From: VRUE01 sp963824705
GTDB taxonomy: Bacteria > Actinomycetota > Thermoleophilia > Solirubrobacterales > 70-9
Length of the DNA: 64,000 nucleotides
Direction of reading: 5' to 3'
NCBI GenBank assembly: GCA_963824705.1
Contig: CAWGQE010000003.1
Location: 2,294,001-2,358,000 of the forward strand
Numbering within the stretch: the stretch's first letter is position 1; each line of letters opens with the position of its first letter. Positions 24,797-33,240 of the stretch are shown here, in pieces. The notes below the pieces were generated by a model that saw only the letters and a list, made by a program, of their open reading frames with translations, ran no database searches and had not been told where the DNA came from. The translations under genes and the position numbers were made by a program.

Positions 24797-25294
24797 TTAG
24801 CTGTGGGAACGCCTGTTGGTCAGTCCCTCGAGCACGACCTCCAGCGGCGAGCGGTGTTGGCCGTTCTTCGCTTCCCGGTTGCGTTGCAGGTCGGATGCGA
24901 GGTGGCCTGCCTGGATGCCGAGTGCACCGACGCCCTTCGCTGCCTTCGCGAACCCGTTCGGGTGGCGGCGAGCCTGGCGTGCGCCCAGCGCGGCGCCACC
25001 GGCGATTCCGGCCAGAGCCGCACCTCCAGCCAGGAGCGGCACCTTCGCCTTGCCCGCGGCAGTGCCGACAGCGCTCGTGGCTTTGGCGGCCGTATCGCCG
25101 ACGGCATTCGTGGCTTTGTCGGTGGCATTGCTCACCGCGGCTACAGGGGTCGGTTTGGACCCGTTCGACTGTTTGCGCGGCGCCGCGCGTTTCCGCGAGC
25201 TCGCCGCTTTTTTGGATGATCCTCGCGAACGGGCCTGAGGTTTTTTCGACCCCGTGGACCGTTTCGACGAGGCTCTGGTTTTGGTCTGAGCCAT
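24797..25294 (-). CDS. small basic, Ala-rich protein with one hydrophobic segment, unknown
   Basis: 165 residues, not recognised. The first 50 residues are Lys/Arg/Ser-rich (for example KRSTGSKKPQARSRGSSKK), like histone H1 tails or nucleic-acid-binding arms. The middle holds Ala/Thr repeats (ATDKATNAVGDTAAKATSAVG) and a Gly/Ala hydrophobic stretch VPLLAGGAALAGIAGGAALG. The C-terminal part is mixed charged. AGGAGGT lies 8 bases before ATG 25294, a strong start. It follows the coiled-coil gene by 13 bases. It may be a nucleoid- or membrane-associated structural protein; no function should be assumed. Confidence 0.75.
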   Translation of the reverse strand: MAQTKTRASSKRSTGSKKPQARSRGSSKKAASSRKRAAPRKQSNGSKPTPVAAVSNATDKATNAVGDTAAKATSAVGTAAGKAKVPLLAGGAALAGIAGGAALGARQARRHPNGFAKAAKGVGALGIQAGHLASDLQRNREAKNGQHRSPLEVVLEGLTNRRSHS

Positions 25295-25307
25295 CGTTAT
25301 TTACCTC

Positions 25308-25583
25308 CTAGTTGTTCCTGCCAAGCTCCCGCTCACGCTGGTCGGCGCGCTCCTCGTTGAGTTCCGCCTCGACCTTCGCCCGCTCCGCCCGCTCCTCGGC
25401 GATCGCCGCCTCCGTGCGGCTGTCCTCCGCCTTCTCCCGGTGGTGGCGCACGTCCTGATGCTGCGCCTCACCCTGCACCTCCGCGAACTGCCGGCGGCTG
25501 CGGGCACGACGGATAGCCGAAACCACGATCGCAAGAACGATCAGAGCGCCAATGACTATGGCTATGACTGCGACGGTGGACAT
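25308..25583 (-). CDS. small membrane-anchored coiled-coil protein, unknown
   Basis: 91 residues from ATG 25583; GGAGGAG lies just upstream (about 4 bases). One N-terminal membrane helix (VAVIAIVIGALIVLAIVVSA) is followed by basic residues IRRARSRR, then a highly charged helix rich in Glu/Arg/Ala (EERAERAKVEAELNEERA) that should form a coiled coil in the cytoplasm. The layout fits small membrane scaffolds; no family is recognised. It is the first gene of a two-gene unit with the basic protein 13 bases downstream, and is divergent from recQ. Confidence 0.8.
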   Translation of the reverse strand: MSTVAVIAIVIGALIVLAIVVSAIRRARSRRQFAEVQGEAQHQDVRHHREKAEDSRTEAAIAEERAERAKVEAELNEERADQRERELGRNN

Positions 25584-25680
25584 CGCTCCTCCTTTACATA
25601 GACGGACTCTTCCAATTCCCGTCACGTGGGGATCGAAACCAATTTGCGCTCTTTCCTGAGCCACCCGCCGCAGGAGCGCA

Positions 25681-25686
25681 TAGCCT
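25681..25686 (+). promoter_or_regulatory. recQ -10 hexamer TAGCCT (leaderless)
   Basis: TAGCCT, identical to the zwf hexamer, ends 9 bases before the recQ ATG, which lacks a ribosome site. A 7-bp inverted repeat, CTGAGTC/GACTCAG (25685-25704), overlaps the start codon. Confidence 0.4.
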
Positions 25687-25695
25687 GAGTCGTCG

Positions 25696-27252
25696 ATGAC
25701 TCAGACCGAGCTGCAAGTCGAAGATCGCGCGGACGCGCTGCTCGGGAAGCTTGGCTTCACCTCGTGGCGACCCGGGCAGAAGGAGGCCGTTGAGGCGGCG
25801 CTCGACGGGCGCGACTCCTTGATCGTGATGCCCACCGGCGGGGGCAAGAGCCTCTGCTACCAGCTGCCAGGGCTGGCGACGGAGGATCTGACGATCGTGG
25901 TCAGTCCGCTGATCGCGCTGATGAACGACCAGTGGAAGCGCCTCACCGCGGCCGGGCACCCGGTGGCGATGATCTCCTCGGGAATGAGCGAAGAGAGGGC
26001 CCGCGAGGCCCTCGCCCAGGTCCGCAATGGCGAGGCGCGGATCGTCTACTGCTCTCCGGAGCGCTTCGGCTCCAACGTCTTCCTCGGCGCGATCGAACAG
26101 CGCCGGATCGATCTGCTCGCGGTCGACGAGGCGCACTGCGTGTCGGAGTGGGGACACGACTTCCGCCCCGACTACCTGCGGCTGCCGGAGATCGCACAGC
26201 GGCTCGGGCGGCCGACCGTGATGGCCTGCACGGCGACGGCGACCGAGGCGGTGGCGCGCGAGATCGCCGCGCGCTTCGAGATGCGCGAGCCGCTCAAGGT
26301 CCGCTCGGGCTTCGACCGGCCCAATCTCTCCTTCGACGTCGTCCGCCTCGAAGGCACCGGCTCGAAGGCACGGCGGATGGCGCTGCTCGAAGCCGGGCTG
26401 GCCGACCCGGCCAACCGCCCGGCGATCGTCTACTGCGGAACCCGCAAGGACACCGACGAGGTCGCCGCGGCGCTGCGCGAAGCCGGCCTGCGCGCGCTGC
26501 GCTACCACGCCGGCATGGAGGCCGAGGATCGCAGCAGCACCCAGGCCCGCTTCATGTCCGGCGAGGTCGAGGTGATCGTCGCCACCAACGCCTTCGGGAT
26601 GGGGGTGGACAAGGCCGACGTGCGCTCGGTCTGGCACATGGCGATCCCGACCAGCCTCGAGGCCTACTACCAGGAGGCCGGGCGCGGGGGCCGCGACGGA
26701 CTGCCGGCGAAAGCCGTGCTGCTGGCGATGAAGGCCGACCTCGGCCGCCTGGTCCGCTTCAACCAGCAGCGCGCCGGCAACCCCGAGCTGGCGATCGCCC
26801 ACGAGCGCGGCTGGCGCGACTACCAGACGATCAAATCCTTCATCTACTCCGAGCGCTGCCGGCGGCGCAGCGTGCTCGACCACTTCGGCGACAGCCAGGC
26901 CGGCGCACCGCTGGAGCGCTGCTGCGACGTCTGCGACCCGCAGGGCTGGCTGCCCGACCCCGAGACGATCGCGATCCGCCGCAAACCGAGCGCCAAGAAG
27001 ACCGCTGCCCCACCGATCGACCTCTCCGCCGCCGACGCTCCTCTCTTCGAGCAGCTGAAGGCCTGGCGCCTACAGGCCGCCGAGGGCAAGCCGGCTTTCA
27101 CCATCGCCCACAACTCGACCCTGGAAGCGATCGCGGCAACCCGGCCGGCTGACGACGACGCCCTGCTCGCGATCCGCGGCATCGGGCCCAGCTTCATTGC
27201 CAAGTACGCGGCCGAGGTGCTGGGACTCGTCGCCGGCGACGCGCCCGCCTAG
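25696..27252 (+). CDS. recQ: ATP-dependent DNA helicase RecQ
   Basis: 518 residues. Superfamily 2 helicase motifs run in order: motif 0 FTSWRPGQ, Walker A MPTGGGKSLCYQLP, motif II VDEAHCVSEWGHDFRP (DEAH), motif III ACTATAT, motif V TNAFGMGVDK, motif VI QEAGRGGRDG. The RQC zinc site has Cys residues in SERCRRR and CCDVCDP. The last 80 residues form an HRDC-like domain (AIRGIGPSFIAKYA). It unwinds 3'-5' in recombination and fork repair. The winged helix between zinc site and HRDC looks short (518 against about 600 in E. coli), as in many actinobacterial RecQ proteins. Confidence 0.95.
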   Translation: MTQTELQVEDRADALLGKLGFTSWRPGQKEAVEAALDGRDSLIVMPTGGGKSLCYQLPGLATEDLTIVVSPLIALMNDQWKRLTAAGHPVAMISSGMSEERAREALAQVRNGEARIVYCSPERFGSNVFLGAIEQRRIDLLAVDEAHCVSEWGHDFRPDYLRLPEIAQRLGRPTVMACTATATEAVAREIAARFEMREPLKVRSGFDRPNLSFDVVRLEGTGSKARRMALLEAGLADPANRPAIVYCGTRKDTDEVAAALREAGLRALRYHAGMEAEDRSSTQARFMSGEVEVIVATNAFGMGVDKADVRSVWHMAIPTSLEAYYQEAGRGGRDGLPAKAVLLAMKADLGRLVRFNQQRAGNPELAIAHERGWRDYQTIKSFIYSERCRRRSVLDHFGDSQAGAPLERCCDVCDPQGWLPDPETIAIRRKPSAKKTAAPPIDLSAADAPLFEQLKAWRLQAAEGKPAFTIAHNSTLEAIAATRPADDDALLAIRGIGPSFIAKYAAEVLGLVAGDAPA

Positions 27253-27273
27253 GGCGTCAACAGCACACTCGGC

Positions 27274-27510
27274 CTAAACGTCGTCGCGACCGAAGTTGGC
27301 AAGCGCGACCTGTTCGGCGAGCTTGAGCAGGCCGAGGGTCGAGTGCGGTGAGGAGGCGGTGCTTCGCATCCGCACGTGGGAGCCGTGCGGGCCCCTGATC
27401 TCGACGATCGTGCAGATGTCGCCGATCTCGCAGTCGTCCCCGTAGTCGGCTTCGATCGCTTCCATCTGCGATGCGATGTGCTGCCCCACTTTGCTCTGGT
27501 CAAGCGGCAT
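27274..27510 (-). CDS. small hypothetical protein
   Basis: 78 residues, soluble, acidic in the middle (EADYGDDCEIGDICTIVEI), with MRSTASSPHSTLGLL in the second half. GGAGGG lies 9 bases before ATG 27510. It is convergent with recQ (21 bases apart). The pattern 'hydrophobic strand, RGPHGSHVRMRST' suggests a small beta-alpha fold; no family is recognised and the role is unknown. Confidence 0.6.
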   Translation of the reverse strand: MPLDQSKVGQHIASQMEAIEADYGDDCEIGDICTIVEIRGPHGSHVRMRSTASSPHSTLGLLKLAEQVALANFGRDDV

Positions 27511-27612
27511 CGGTTTCGTCCCTCCGGCTCGTGGTCTTCGTCACCTGAAGTAAAGCGGTAGGCGAATTTCACGGCCGGGCGCCGGCGCTTGCCACTATGT
27601 CCGGCTCGATCG

Positions 27613-28689
27613 ATGAACCGCTTTCGGCACAGGGCGAGGATGGTCGGCGCGCTCTGCGTCGTGGCCGCGCTCTGCCTGCTCTTCGCCGCGCCCGCCGGCG
27701 CCGGCTCGCTGGTGCCCAACGGCAAAAACGTCTTCTTCGGGCTCAGCGACACCGGCGACAGCGCCGACTTCGGCCAGTTCTCCAGCGCGCTGCACAAGCA
27801 CCCGGCGCTGATCGAGTCCTTCCGCACCTGGGGCTCGGACTTCCCCGACTCGATCGAACGATGGCAGGCGGCGCAGGCGCGGCCGGTGCTCCACATCACC
27901 ACCGCCGACAACGGCGATGGCCACGAGATCATCACCCCGCGCGGGATCGCCACCGGCGGTGGCGACGACTACCTGATCCGCCTCAACAAGCTCTTCTGGG
28001 CGAAGCAGATGCGCGCCTACATCCGGCCGCTGGGCGAGCCCAACCGCTGCCTCAACGTCTACGCCGCCTACGACTGCGCGGGCAAGCCCCGCGACGCCGC
28101 CCACAGCACCCGCTGGTACAAGCTCGCCTTCCGCCGCATCTACGTGATCGTCCACGGCGGCGGCAAGCGCGCGCAGATCGACGCCCGCCTGCAGGAAGCG
28201 GGGCTGCCGCCGCTGCAGAGCGACGTCGCCGGCCTGCCCAAGGCGCCGGTCGAAGTGATCTGGAGCCCGTTGCCGGCCGGCTCGCCGACCGTCCCACACA
28301 ACCGCCCTCGCTTCTACTACCCCGGCTCGAAGTGGGTCGACTGGGCGGGGACCGACTTCTACGCCGACAACCAGGATTGGAAAGCGCTGTACGGCCTCTA
28401 CCGGCGCTATTCCGACAAGCCCTTCGCGATCACCGAGTGGAGCGTCGACACCGGCGACGACTCCGACTACGTGCGCAAGCTGATGACCTGGGTCGACCAC
28501 CACCGCCGCACCAAGATGCTCGTCTACTACCAGGACTTCGGCTCGACCAGCTCCTACCGGCTGCAGAGCTCGCCGCTCAGCCTCGGCGTACTGCGCAACC
28601 AGATCCACAACGGTCGCTTCCCTTCCTACGCCCCGTTCCCCCCTAAAGCTCCGCCTCCACCGCCGGGAGGGGTCGCCCCGAGGCGCTAG
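27613..28689 (+). CDS. secreted glycoside hydrolase-like protein (GH26-like), copy 1
   Basis: 358 residues from ATG 27613; a second ATG at 27640 is possible and neither has a clear ribosome site. Signal peptide VGALCVVAALCLLFAAPAGA. The body resembles clan GH-A (mannanase-like) barrels: FGLSDTGDSADF, AYIRPLGEPNR (acid/base Glu candidate), WVDWAGTDFYADN, and FAITEWSVDTGD (nucleophile Glu candidate), then a Pro-rich tail. It would act on an external polysaccharide; the substrate is unknown. A partial paralogue at 63205 shares long blocks such as RPLGEPNRCLNV and WVDWAGTDFY. Confidence 0.82.
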   Translation: MNRFRHRARMVGALCVVAALCLLFAAPAGAGSLVPNGKNVFFGLSDTGDSADFGQFSSALHKHPALIESFRTWGSDFPDSIERWQAAQARPVLHITTADNGDGHEIITPRGIATGGGDDYLIRLNKLFWAKQMRAYIRPLGEPNRCLNVYAAYDCAGKPRDAAHSTRWYKLAFRRIYVIVHGGGKRAQIDARLQEAGLPPLQSDVAGLPKAPVEVIWSPLPAGSPTVPHNRPRFYYPGSKWVDWAGTDFYADNQDWKALYGLYRRYSDKPFAITEWSVDTGDDSDYVRKLMTWVDHHRRTKMLVYYQDFGSTSSYRLQSSPLSLGVLRNQIHNGRFPSYAPFPPKAPPPPPGGVAPRR

Positions 28690-28691
28690 CT

Positions 28692-28805
28692 GGGCCAATC
28701 CCGGTAGGGGTGGAACGTCTTGTACTTTTTCGGTGTCGCCCTTGGGCGACAGCCCAACCGCAATACACCGAAAAAGTTAAGTGAAACCCCTGCCGGGATA
28801 GGCCC
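28692..28805. terminator. 114-bp triple-nested palindrome between convergent genes
   Basis: Three stems nest inside each other. The outer 20-base arms (28692-28711 and 28786-28805) begin GGGCC and end GGCCC, with one A-A mismatch and one G-T pair. The middle stem is ACTTTTTCGGTGT / ACACCGAAAAAGT, 13 bp perfect (28724-28736, 28765-28777). The inner stem is TTGGGC-gaca-GCCCAA (28742-28757). It fills the whole gap between two convergent genes, so it is most simply a bidirectional terminator, though larger than needed. Confidence 0.6.
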
Positions 28806-30106
28806 TAACGCGCGACGATCCGGTTCGCCAGCCCGCGCCGGTATTTGAACGGCTGCAGGGCGGTGATGCTCGAGTAGCCGACCAGGTAGATGCGGCGGCC
28901 GTCGGAGACGACCGCGGTGTAGGTGCCGCGCGGGTAGTGGAAGACCGGGCGGCCGCCCTTCATCGTGAAGCCGGTGGTCGAGGTGCCGTCGAACTCGGCG
29001 GCGTAGACGATTTCGCCGACCGCGGTCAGCGAGCCGATCACCGAGCCTCCCGCCGAGCGGATCCAGCGCGGCACGCCGTTCTTCGCGTTGAGCGCGTAGA
29101 CGTTGCCGTCGAAGGAGCCGATGTAGACGGTCGGGCCGGTATGGCCGGTGCTTGCGACCGCCGGCCCCGAGTAGACGTAGCCGCCGGTGGAGTAGGTCCA
29201 GGCGATCGTGCCGTCGTGGCGGTCGAAGCTGTAGACGCGGGTGTCGTTGTTGCCGGCGTAGACGCGGCCGAAGGCGACGGCGGGGGTCGAGTAGAAGGCG
29301 CCCGAGGTGCCGAAGCCCTGGCCGAGCGAGCCGGTCTGCCAGATCAGCCTGCCGTTCTTCGCCTCGACCGCGTTCATGTAGCCGCCGTAGTCGCCGACGT
29401 AGAGAACGCCGCCGTAGTAGGCGGGCGCCGCCTTGACCGGCCCCCCCAGCCCGGTCGCCCAGCGCACGTGGCCGTTGCGGGTGCTGAGCGAGTAGAGGTT
29501 GCCGTCTTCGTCGCCGAAGTAGAGGCTGTTGCCGACGACGACCGGCGAGGACTCGGCCCGCCCCGGCAAGGAGTGTTTCCAGATGATCTTGCCGGTGCGG
29601 GCGTCGAGCTTGACCACGTGGCCGGGCACGAGGTTGACGATGTAGAGGCGGTGCTTGTAGTAGGTCGGCGAGGAGGCGTTGAGGCGGCCGATCCGCCGCT
29701 TCCAGAGCTGCTTGCCGGTGTCGGCGTCGAGGGCGATGGCAAAGCCGCTGTTGTTGACGAAGTAGAGCTTGCCGCCGGCGATCGTCGGCGGGAACTCGAG
29801 CAGCGGGCCGTCCGTGTAGCGCCAGACTTCATGGAAGGGCGGCCGCACTCCCTTGGCCGGCAGGTAGCGGGTGCGCGCGCGGTCGTAGCCGTAGAGCGGC
29901 CAGCTGACCGTCTTGCGCTTCTGCACCTTCGGCTTCTGCGGCTGGAAGGCAGCTGCTTCGTTGTGGATGTCGGCGGGGCGCTTGAGTGCGTCGTAGGCGA
30001 TCCCGACGACTCCGCCGAGGATGAGCGCGAAAGCGCCGGCCAGCGCCAGCGCCGCGAAGCGGTGCTCGCCCCAGAACCGCTTAAGCGCCGCCCACCATCC
30101 CCTCAC
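28805..30106 (-). CDS. membrane-anchored PQQ/BamB-like beta-propeller protein
   Basis: 433 residues from GTG 30106, with AAGGAG 8 bases upstream. A basic N-terminus and one membrane helix (AALALAGAFALILGGVVGIA) precede an eight-blade PQQ-repeat propeller. Typical blade phrases are ALDADTGKQLWKRRIG, KLDARTGKIIWKHSLPG and AVEAKNGRLIWQTG. The enzymatic PQQ-dehydrogenase residues are not evident, so a binding or scaffolding role outside the membrane is more likely. It is followed by the nested palindrome and preceded by an SRPBCC protein on the same strand (46 bases). Confidence 0.88.
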   Translation of the reverse strand: MRGWWAALKRFWGEHRFAALALAGAFALILGGVVGIAYDALKRPADIHNEAAAFQPQKPKVQKRKTVSWPLYGYDRARTRYLPAKGVRPPFHEVWRYTDGPLLEFPPTIAGGKLYFVNNSGFAIALDADTGKQLWKRRIGRLNASSPTYYKHRLYIVNLVPGHVVKLDARTGKIIWKHSLPGRAESSPVVVGNSLYFGDEDGNLYSLSTRNGHVRWATGLGGPVKAAPAYYGGVLYVGDYGGYMNAVEAKNGRLIWQTGSLGQGFGTSGAFYSTPAVAFGRVYAGNNDTRVYSFDRHDGTIAWTYSTGGYVYSGPAVASTGHTGPTVYIGSFDGNVYALNAKNGVPRWIRSAGGSVIGSLTAVGEIVYAAEFDGTSTTGFTMKGGRPVFHYPRGTYTAVVSDGRRIYLVGYSSITALQPFKYRRGLANRIVAR

Positions 30107-30152
30107 CGGCGCAGCTCCTTCCCGTCGATTCCCCCCGCCAACCCGGGCCGGC

Positions 30153-30596
30153 TCAAACCCCGGCCGTGGCGCGGCGCTCGGACTCGGACACGACGCCGTT
30201 CAGCAGTTCGGTGACCGCGCGCTTAAGCCCGAGCATCACCACTTTTCCGGCGAAGGGAACGGTCGGAATCGCCTTCAGCGCGTAGGTGACCTTGGTGCCG
30301 GCGTCGCTCGGCTCCAGCGAGACCGTGCCGAGGTGATCGCGGAGCGGCAAGCCCGAGAGAACCTTGTAGGAGAAGCGGCGCGGCCGCTCGTAGACGACTA
30401 CCTCCTCGCGAATCGGCGGCCCGACCGCGGCGAGCACCCTGACCGCCCCGACCCCGTTGGGCGCCGGAGCGCCCTCCCGCTCGAGCGTCGACTTGCGCAA
30501 GCGCGTGATCTCCGCGTAGCGCCGGTGATCGGTCAGAACGTCGAAGACCACCTCAGGCGGCGCATCTACCTCGCGAAAAAGCGTGAAGCTGGCCAC
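30153..30596 (-). CDS. SRPBCC (polyketide cyclase/dehydrase-like) family protein
   Basis: 147 residues. The START/SRPBCC lipid-pocket fold is suggested by FTLFREVDAPPEVVFDVLTD at the N-terminus, the strand series REEVVVYERPRRFSYKVLSG, and a long C-terminal helix. Members bind hydrophobic ligands or act as cyclases; the ligand is unknown. GTG 30596 has no ribosome site, but TAGGCT lies 8 bases before it on the minus strand. It follows the MBL-fold gene by 15 bases. Confidence 0.82.
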   Translation of the reverse strand: MASFTLFREVDAPPEVVFDVLTDHRRYAEITRLRKSTLEREGAPAPNGVGAVRVLAAVGPPIREEVVVYERPRRFSYKVLSGLPLRDHLGTVSLEPSDAGTKVTYALKAIPTVPFAGKVVMLGLKRAVTELLNGVVSESERRATAGV

Positions 30597-30611
30597 GACG
30601 CGAGAGCCTAC

Positions 30612-31616
30612 CTACCCGAGCTTCCAGCGCTGCGGGTCGGCTCCATCGATCGGGCCGGCCTCTCCCAGGATCGCCAGGTGGTCGAGGCTGGAGAGGACGA
30701 TCTGCAGGGCCCAGATGCTGGCCGGGCCGTTGACGTTGTCGGGGCCGACGAGGTCGGCGACGATCTCGAAGGCCGTCTTCTCCCCTTCGCCGAGGAAGTC
30801 GCGCACCTTGCCGAGCAGCTCATCGACCTGGCGGCGGGCCTCGGCGATCTTCGCCTCCGGGTCGCGGAAGGTCCGACCGTGGCCGGGCAGGACCAGATCG
30901 ACGTCGAGCGGCTCGACCTCGTCGAGGCTGCGGAGGAATTCGCCGACCGGGTCGGGGCTGTGGCCGTGGTCGAAGAAGAGCACCGTGCGGCCGAGCAGGT
31001 GGTCGCCGGAGATCATCAGCTTGCGCTCGGGCTGATGCAGGACGACGTGGGACGGAGCGTGTCCCGGCGTCTCGTGGACCTGCCAGGTGCCGAGGTCGGT
31101 CTCGACCTCCACCCCGGGGAGCAGGTCCCGGTCGGGCTCGACGATCGCGTCGATGCCGTTGTCGTCGTCCTCTTCGCGCCGCTCCCGGAAGCGCTCCAGC
31201 GAGGCCATTGGCACGCCGCTCTGTCGGCCGATCTCGATCCGCTGCTCGAGCGCGGCCTGCGGATCGTCGGCCATCAGGCGCACGTGGCCCCAGGCCGGGT
31301 GCATCCATAGCTCGCAACCGGCGCCCGCGACGATCGGCGCGGCGAGGCCGTAGTGGTCGGTGTGGGAGTGGGTGCAGACGAGCAGGCACACGTCCTCGAG
31401 CCCGAAGCCGGCCTGGGCGAGGGCGACGTCGAAGCGGCGCAGGCCGCCATTGCCACCGATGCCGGTGTCGAAGAGGACGATGCCACCGTCGGCGGCGACC
31501 GCCCAGACGTTGCCGTGCGGAACGCCCGGCCAGGGAAGCGGCAGTCGCAGCCTCCAGACGCCGGGGATCACCTTCTCCGCGCGGGGCGTCTCGGGCTTCT
31601 TGCGCTCGTCCGCCAT
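30612..31616 (-). CDS. MBL-fold metallo-hydrolase
   Basis: 334 residues. The metal-binding signature THSHTDHYG (HxHxDH) is present, followed by TPGHAPSH, a later metal-site Asp in ISGDHLLG, and LPGHGRTF. A C-terminal helical part (about 240-334) resembles the tail of LACTB2-like hydrolases. It would hydrolyse an ester or thioester; the substrate is unknown. It is divergent from the MFS transporter, 70 bases apart, and just upstream of the SRPBCC gene. Confidence 0.88.
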   Translation of the reverse strand: MADERKKPETPRAEKVIPGVWRLRLPLPWPGVPHGNVWAVAADGGIVLFDTGIGGNGGLRRFDVALAQAGFGLEDVCLLVCTHSHTDHYGLAAPIVAGAGCELWMHPAWGHVRLMADDPQAALEQRIEIGRQSGVPMASLERFRERREEDDDNGIDAIVEPDRDLLPGVEVETDLGTWQVHETPGHAPSHVVLHQPERKLMISGDHLLGRTVLFFDHGHSPDPVGEFLRSLDEVEPLDVDLVLPGHGRTFRDPEAKIAEARRQVDELLGKVRDFLGEGEKTAFEIVADLVGPDNVNGPASIWALQIVLSSLDHLAILGEAGPIDGADPQRWKLG

Positions 31617-31671
31617 CGCGCCAATCCTCTCAGGGTGGGACGGATCCTCGCGTGAGGACCGTCAAGCTGGA

Positions 31672-31677
31672 TAGGTT
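31672..31677 (+). promoter_or_regulatory. TAGGTT -10 hexamer before the MFS gene
   Basis: TAGGTT ends 9 bases before ATG 31687, which has no ribosome-binding site, so a leaderless transcript is likely. Confidence 0.35.
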
Positions 31678-31686
31678 GGCCTCTGG

Positions 31687-33240
31687 ATGGAGGAGCGAAG
31701 CCCCCAACGCGCCGGTCTCGTCCTTGCGGCGCTGATCCTCGTCGCCGCGGTCGCCAACCTCAACCTCGCGGTCGCCAACGTCGCCCTGCCCGACATCGGC
31801 AAGGCATTCGGCTCCGGGCAGACGACGCTCAACCTGATCGCTGTCGGCTACTCGCTCGGGCTGGCGACCTCGGTCCTCTACCTCGGCGCGCTCGGCGACC
31901 GCTACGGGCGCAAGATGATGCTGCTACTCGGCATGGGGCTCTCGATCCCCGCCTCGCTGCTCGCCGGCTTCGCGCCCTCCGACGGCGTCCTCTTCGCCGC
32001 CCGCGTCCTCGGCGGCATCGCCGCCGGGATGGCCTTCCCGACCACGCTGGCGCTGATCACCGCGCTCTGGTCCGGCAGCTCGCGGACCCGCTCGATCGCC
32101 CTCTGGTCGGCGATCGGCGGCGCGATCGCCTCGCTCGGGCCGCTGCTCTCCGGCGCCCTGCTCGAGCATTTCGACTGGGGCTCGGTCTTCCTGGTCACCC
32201 TGCCGCTGGCCGCCCTCGCCCTCTTCATGGCCTGGCGCTACGTCCCCGCCCACGTCAACGAGACGACCGAGCCGGTCGACAACTTCGGCGGGATCCTCTC
32301 GATCCTGCTGATCGCGGCGATCGTGATGGGGATCAACCTGGCGCCGGTGCCCGGTAAGGGGACCCTGGCAATCGGGCTCGGCCTCGTCGCGATTGCGACC
32401 GCCGCGGCCTTCGTGATCCGCCAGCGGCGCGCCCGCTCGCCGCTCTACGACCTCGAGGTCGCCTCGCGGCGGATCTTCTGGGTCGCCGCCTGCGCCGGGA
32501 TCATCGTCTTCGGCTCGCTGATGGGAGCGATGTTCATCGGCCAGCAGTTCCTCCAGAACGTGCTCGACTACTCGACCGTGGACTCGGGCCTGGCGATCCT
32601 GCCCGCGGCGGCGCTGATGGTCGTCGTCGCCCCCCGCTCGGCGAAGCTGGTCGAGGCGCGCGGCGCCCGCTTCACCCTGCTGATCGGCTACGTCTTCTGC
32701 CTGCTCGGCTTCCTGACCATGTTGCTGCTCTGGAAGCAGGGCATCTCCTACTGGAAGGTCGGGCTCGGCTACGCGCTGATCGGCGTCGGCGTCGGCTTCG
32801 CGGGCACCCCGGCCTCGCACTCGCTGACCGGCTCGGTGCCGGTCAAGCGCGCCGGAATGGCCTCCGGCACCGCCGACCTGCAGCGCGATCTCGGCGGCGC
32901 GATCATGCAGTCGATCTTCGGCGCCCTGCTGACCGCCGGCTACGCCGCCGCCGCCGGCGCCGCGGTCGCCTCCTCGCCGGAAGCGAGCAAGGTCACCGAG
33001 AACGTCGAAGGCGAGCTGACCAAGTCCTTCTCCAGCGCCGCCGACCTCGCCGAACAGTACCCGCGGTACTCCAACCAGATCGTCGCCGCCGCCAAGGCTT
33101 CCTTCCTCAAGGGCGATGAGCTTGCCTACACGGCCGGCATCGTCGCCGTCCTGCTCGGCGCGGCGCTCGTCTTCTTCCTCTTCCCGAAGAAGGACGAGGA
33201 GGAGGCGCTACTCGCGCAATACGCTGCAGAGGATGCCTGA
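31687..33240 (+). CDS. MFS transporter, DHA2 (14-helix) drug/H+ antiporter type
   Basis: 517 residues, about 14 membrane helices. Motif A is LGDRYGRKMM between helices 2 and 3, and the helix-1 phrase NLAVANVALPDIGKA is typical of the DHA2 family (EmrB/QacA type). A periplasmic loop near residues 430-475 is rich in Ser/Glu/Lys. It probably exports toxic organic compounds with proton exchange. The stop overlaps the start of the LtrA gene by 8 bases, so the two should be coexpressed. Confidence 0.9.
   Translation: MEERSPQRAGLVLAALILVAAVANLNLAVANVALPDIGKAFGSGQTTLNLIAVGYSLGLATSVLYLGALGDRYGRKMMLLLGMGLSIPASLLAGFAPSDGVLFAARVLGGIAAGMAFPTTLALITALWSGSSRTRSIALWSAIGGAIASLGPLLSGALLEHFDWGSVFLVTLPLAALALFMAWRYVPAHVNETTEPVDNFGGILSILLIAAIVMGINLAPVPGKGTLAIGLGLVAIATAAAFVIRQRRARSPLYDLEVASRRIFWVAACAGIIVFGSLMGAMFIGQQFLQNVLDYSTVDSGLAILPAAALMVVVAPRSAKLVEARGARFTLLIGYVFCLLGFLTMLLLWKQGISYWKVGLGYALIGVGVGFAGTPASHSLTGSVPVKRAGMASGTADLQRDLGGAIMQSIFGALLTAGYAAAAGAAVASSPEASKVTENVEGELTKSFSSAADLAEQYPRYSNQIVAAAKASFLKGDELAYTAGIVAVLLGAALVFFLFPKKDEEEALLAQYAAEDA

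Noticed and set aside
25685..25704. LexA-type site at the recQ start
   Set aside because: CTGAGTC/GACTCAG is an inverted repeat but does not match the GAACNNNNGTTC or CTGT-type LexA patterns.
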